Positions 6,779 through 7,253 of a DNA stretch of 7,253 nucleotides are shown piece after piece. This DNA comes from Phycisphaerae bacterium. GTDB taxonomy: Bacteria; Planctomycetota; Phycisphaerae; Sedimentisphaerales; Anaerohalosphaeraceae. The first letter of the stretch is position 1. Each line of letters starts with the position of its first letter. Where the stretch lies: contig SKKI01000198.1 of the NCBI GenBank assembly GCA_007121565.1, positions 1 through 7,253 of the forward strand. Reading direction: 5' to 3'. The notes under the pieces are model-generated. The model was not told the origin of the DNA and made no database searches. It worked only from the letters and a program-made list of their open reading frames with translations. A program made the position numbers and the translations under genes.

Positions 6779-7179
6779 CATTCAGTTGCGGCGTCAGCCG
6801 CATCCGCTTTCTTCCACCAGCCAAAATGTTCTCGAATATCACCCAGCACACCGTCGGGATTATCAAACACCCAGCGATTGACATACCGAAGCGTCAAGAT
6901 GCCATGCTGTTTTAGAAACGCATCCCGCCGACGGTCATGTTCAATCGCTTCCGCATAATAATGCGGCTTGCCGTCCAGTTCAATCGCCAGCCGCTCGGCC
7001 GGGCAGTAAAAGTCCAGAATACAGCCGCCCATACTGTGCTGACGGCGAAACTTGCGGCCGTCAAGCTGCTTGCCCTTCAAATACGTCCACAGCCTCGCCT
7101 CGGCCGGCGTCAAATTGTTTCGCAGTTGCCTGCGGCAGGGCTTCAATTCCGGATGATTGTTAAACCCTTGCTCGGCCAT
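6778..7179 (-). CDS. DUF559 endonuclease-like protein (Vsr/PD-(D/E)xK-type)
   Basis: Encodes 133 residues, the usual size of stand-alone DUF559 proteins, which resemble very-short-patch-repair (Vsr) endonucleases of the restriction-endonuclease fold. Diagnostic segments are RRQLRNNLTPAEARLWTYLK (16-35), FRRQHSMGGCILDFYC (44-59) with Asp56, LAIELDGKPHYY (64-75) with Glu67, Asp69 and His73, DRRRDAFLKQHGI (82-94) and LRYVNRWVFDN (97-107). Asp56 and Glu67 would be the nuclease core acids. The tail after WWKK is Ala/Asp-rich. The ATG at 7179 has AAAAGGG about 8 bases upstream. The gene fills almost all the space between two direct copies of a structured repeat: its stop codon touches copy 1, and copy 2 begins 17 bp before its start. 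Family function is not settled; DNA nicking or cleavage is inferred. The core looks intact. Confidence 0.88.
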   Translation of the reverse strand: MAEQGFNNHPELKPCRRQLRNNLTPAEARLWTYLKGKQLDGRKFRRQHSMGGCILDFYCPAERLAIELDGKPHYYAEAIEHDRRRDAFLKQHGILTLRYVNRWVFDNPDGVLGDIREHFGWWKKADAADAATE

Positions 7180-7196
7180 TCGGTTTCCCTTTTATC

Positions 7197-7253
7197 GAAT
7201 TTTGCTTGTTTTATACCCCCTCCCCCGCTTCGCGGGTACTCCCCCTTGACAGG
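7197..7253. repeat. Structured multi-hairpin repeat, copy 2 (cut by window edge)
   Basis: A direct copy of 6660-6716 with one mismatch in 57 bases and an offset of exactly 537 bp. It contains the TATACC boundary, the hairpin CCCGC-TTC-GCGGG (7224-7236) and the start of the C-rich/TTGACA hairpin, and it is still matching when the window ends. On the minus strand it lies just upstream of the nuclease gene and could supply a TATAAA element (7216-7211) to it, though no good -35 is present. Confidence 0.85.

Noticed and set aside
6595..6915. Plus-strand frames across the repeat block
   Set aside because: They translate hairpin repeats into Pro/Arg/Ser-rich sequence and overlap the DUF559 gene. 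They are repeat artefacts.
6660..7253. CRISPR array
   Set aside because: Only two copies of the repeat, 537 bp apart, with a gene between them and no regular spacers.

Overview
This window looks like a bacterial chromosome segment with GC-rich genes and AT-richer intergenic DNA. It carries ordinary housekeeping and sugar-catabolism genes plus one compact accessory cassette at the right end. The lineage cannot be fixed from 7 kb. Class II xylose isomerase, a Bacteroidetes-style xylulokinase, an LDH-like malate dehydrogenase and a DUF559 gene embedded in GC-rich hairpin repeats would fit a Planctomycetes/Phycisphaerae-like or related heterotroph. This is a low-confidence inference.

Left end (1-628, minus strand): cheW is followed 44 bp downstream by the first 24 codons of a bacteriohemerythrin that runs off the window. 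The pair suggests chemotaxis signalling linked to oxygen or redox. Next comes a gene-free region of about 610 bp (629-1240) with candidate promoter elements and a perfect 9-bp inverted repeat. On the plus strand it leads into mdh (1241-2173) and, 84 bp later, a membrane-anchored protein with an arrestin-like beta-sandwich (2258-2794). These two genes have an identical 13-base ribosome-binding/start block.

Middle (2795-5997): a perfect 17-bp inverted repeat lies between convergent transcription units and probably ends the minus-strand xylBA operon. xylB (xylulokinase, upstream) and xylA (xylose isomerase, downstream) together convert D-xylose to D-xylulose 5-phosphate for the pentose phosphate pathway. 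A 138-bp gap containing a hairpin separates them. A candidate minus-strand promoter lies upstream of xylB.

Right end (5998-7253): a strong sigma70-type promoter with a 16-bp palindrome at its expected start site reads rightward, away from xylB, into a small acidic, probably SH3-like protein (6160-6471). After about 190 bp of noncoding DNA comes a block of nested hairpins (6660-6778). It abuts the stop codon of a minus-strand DUF559 (Vsr-like) nuclease gene (6778-7179). A second, direct copy of the same repeat begins 17 bp upstream of that gene's start and runs out of the window. This repeat-nuclease-repeat arrangement, with a 537-bp period, is the most unusual structure here and is the best candidate for an undercharacterised mobile or repeat-maintenance system.
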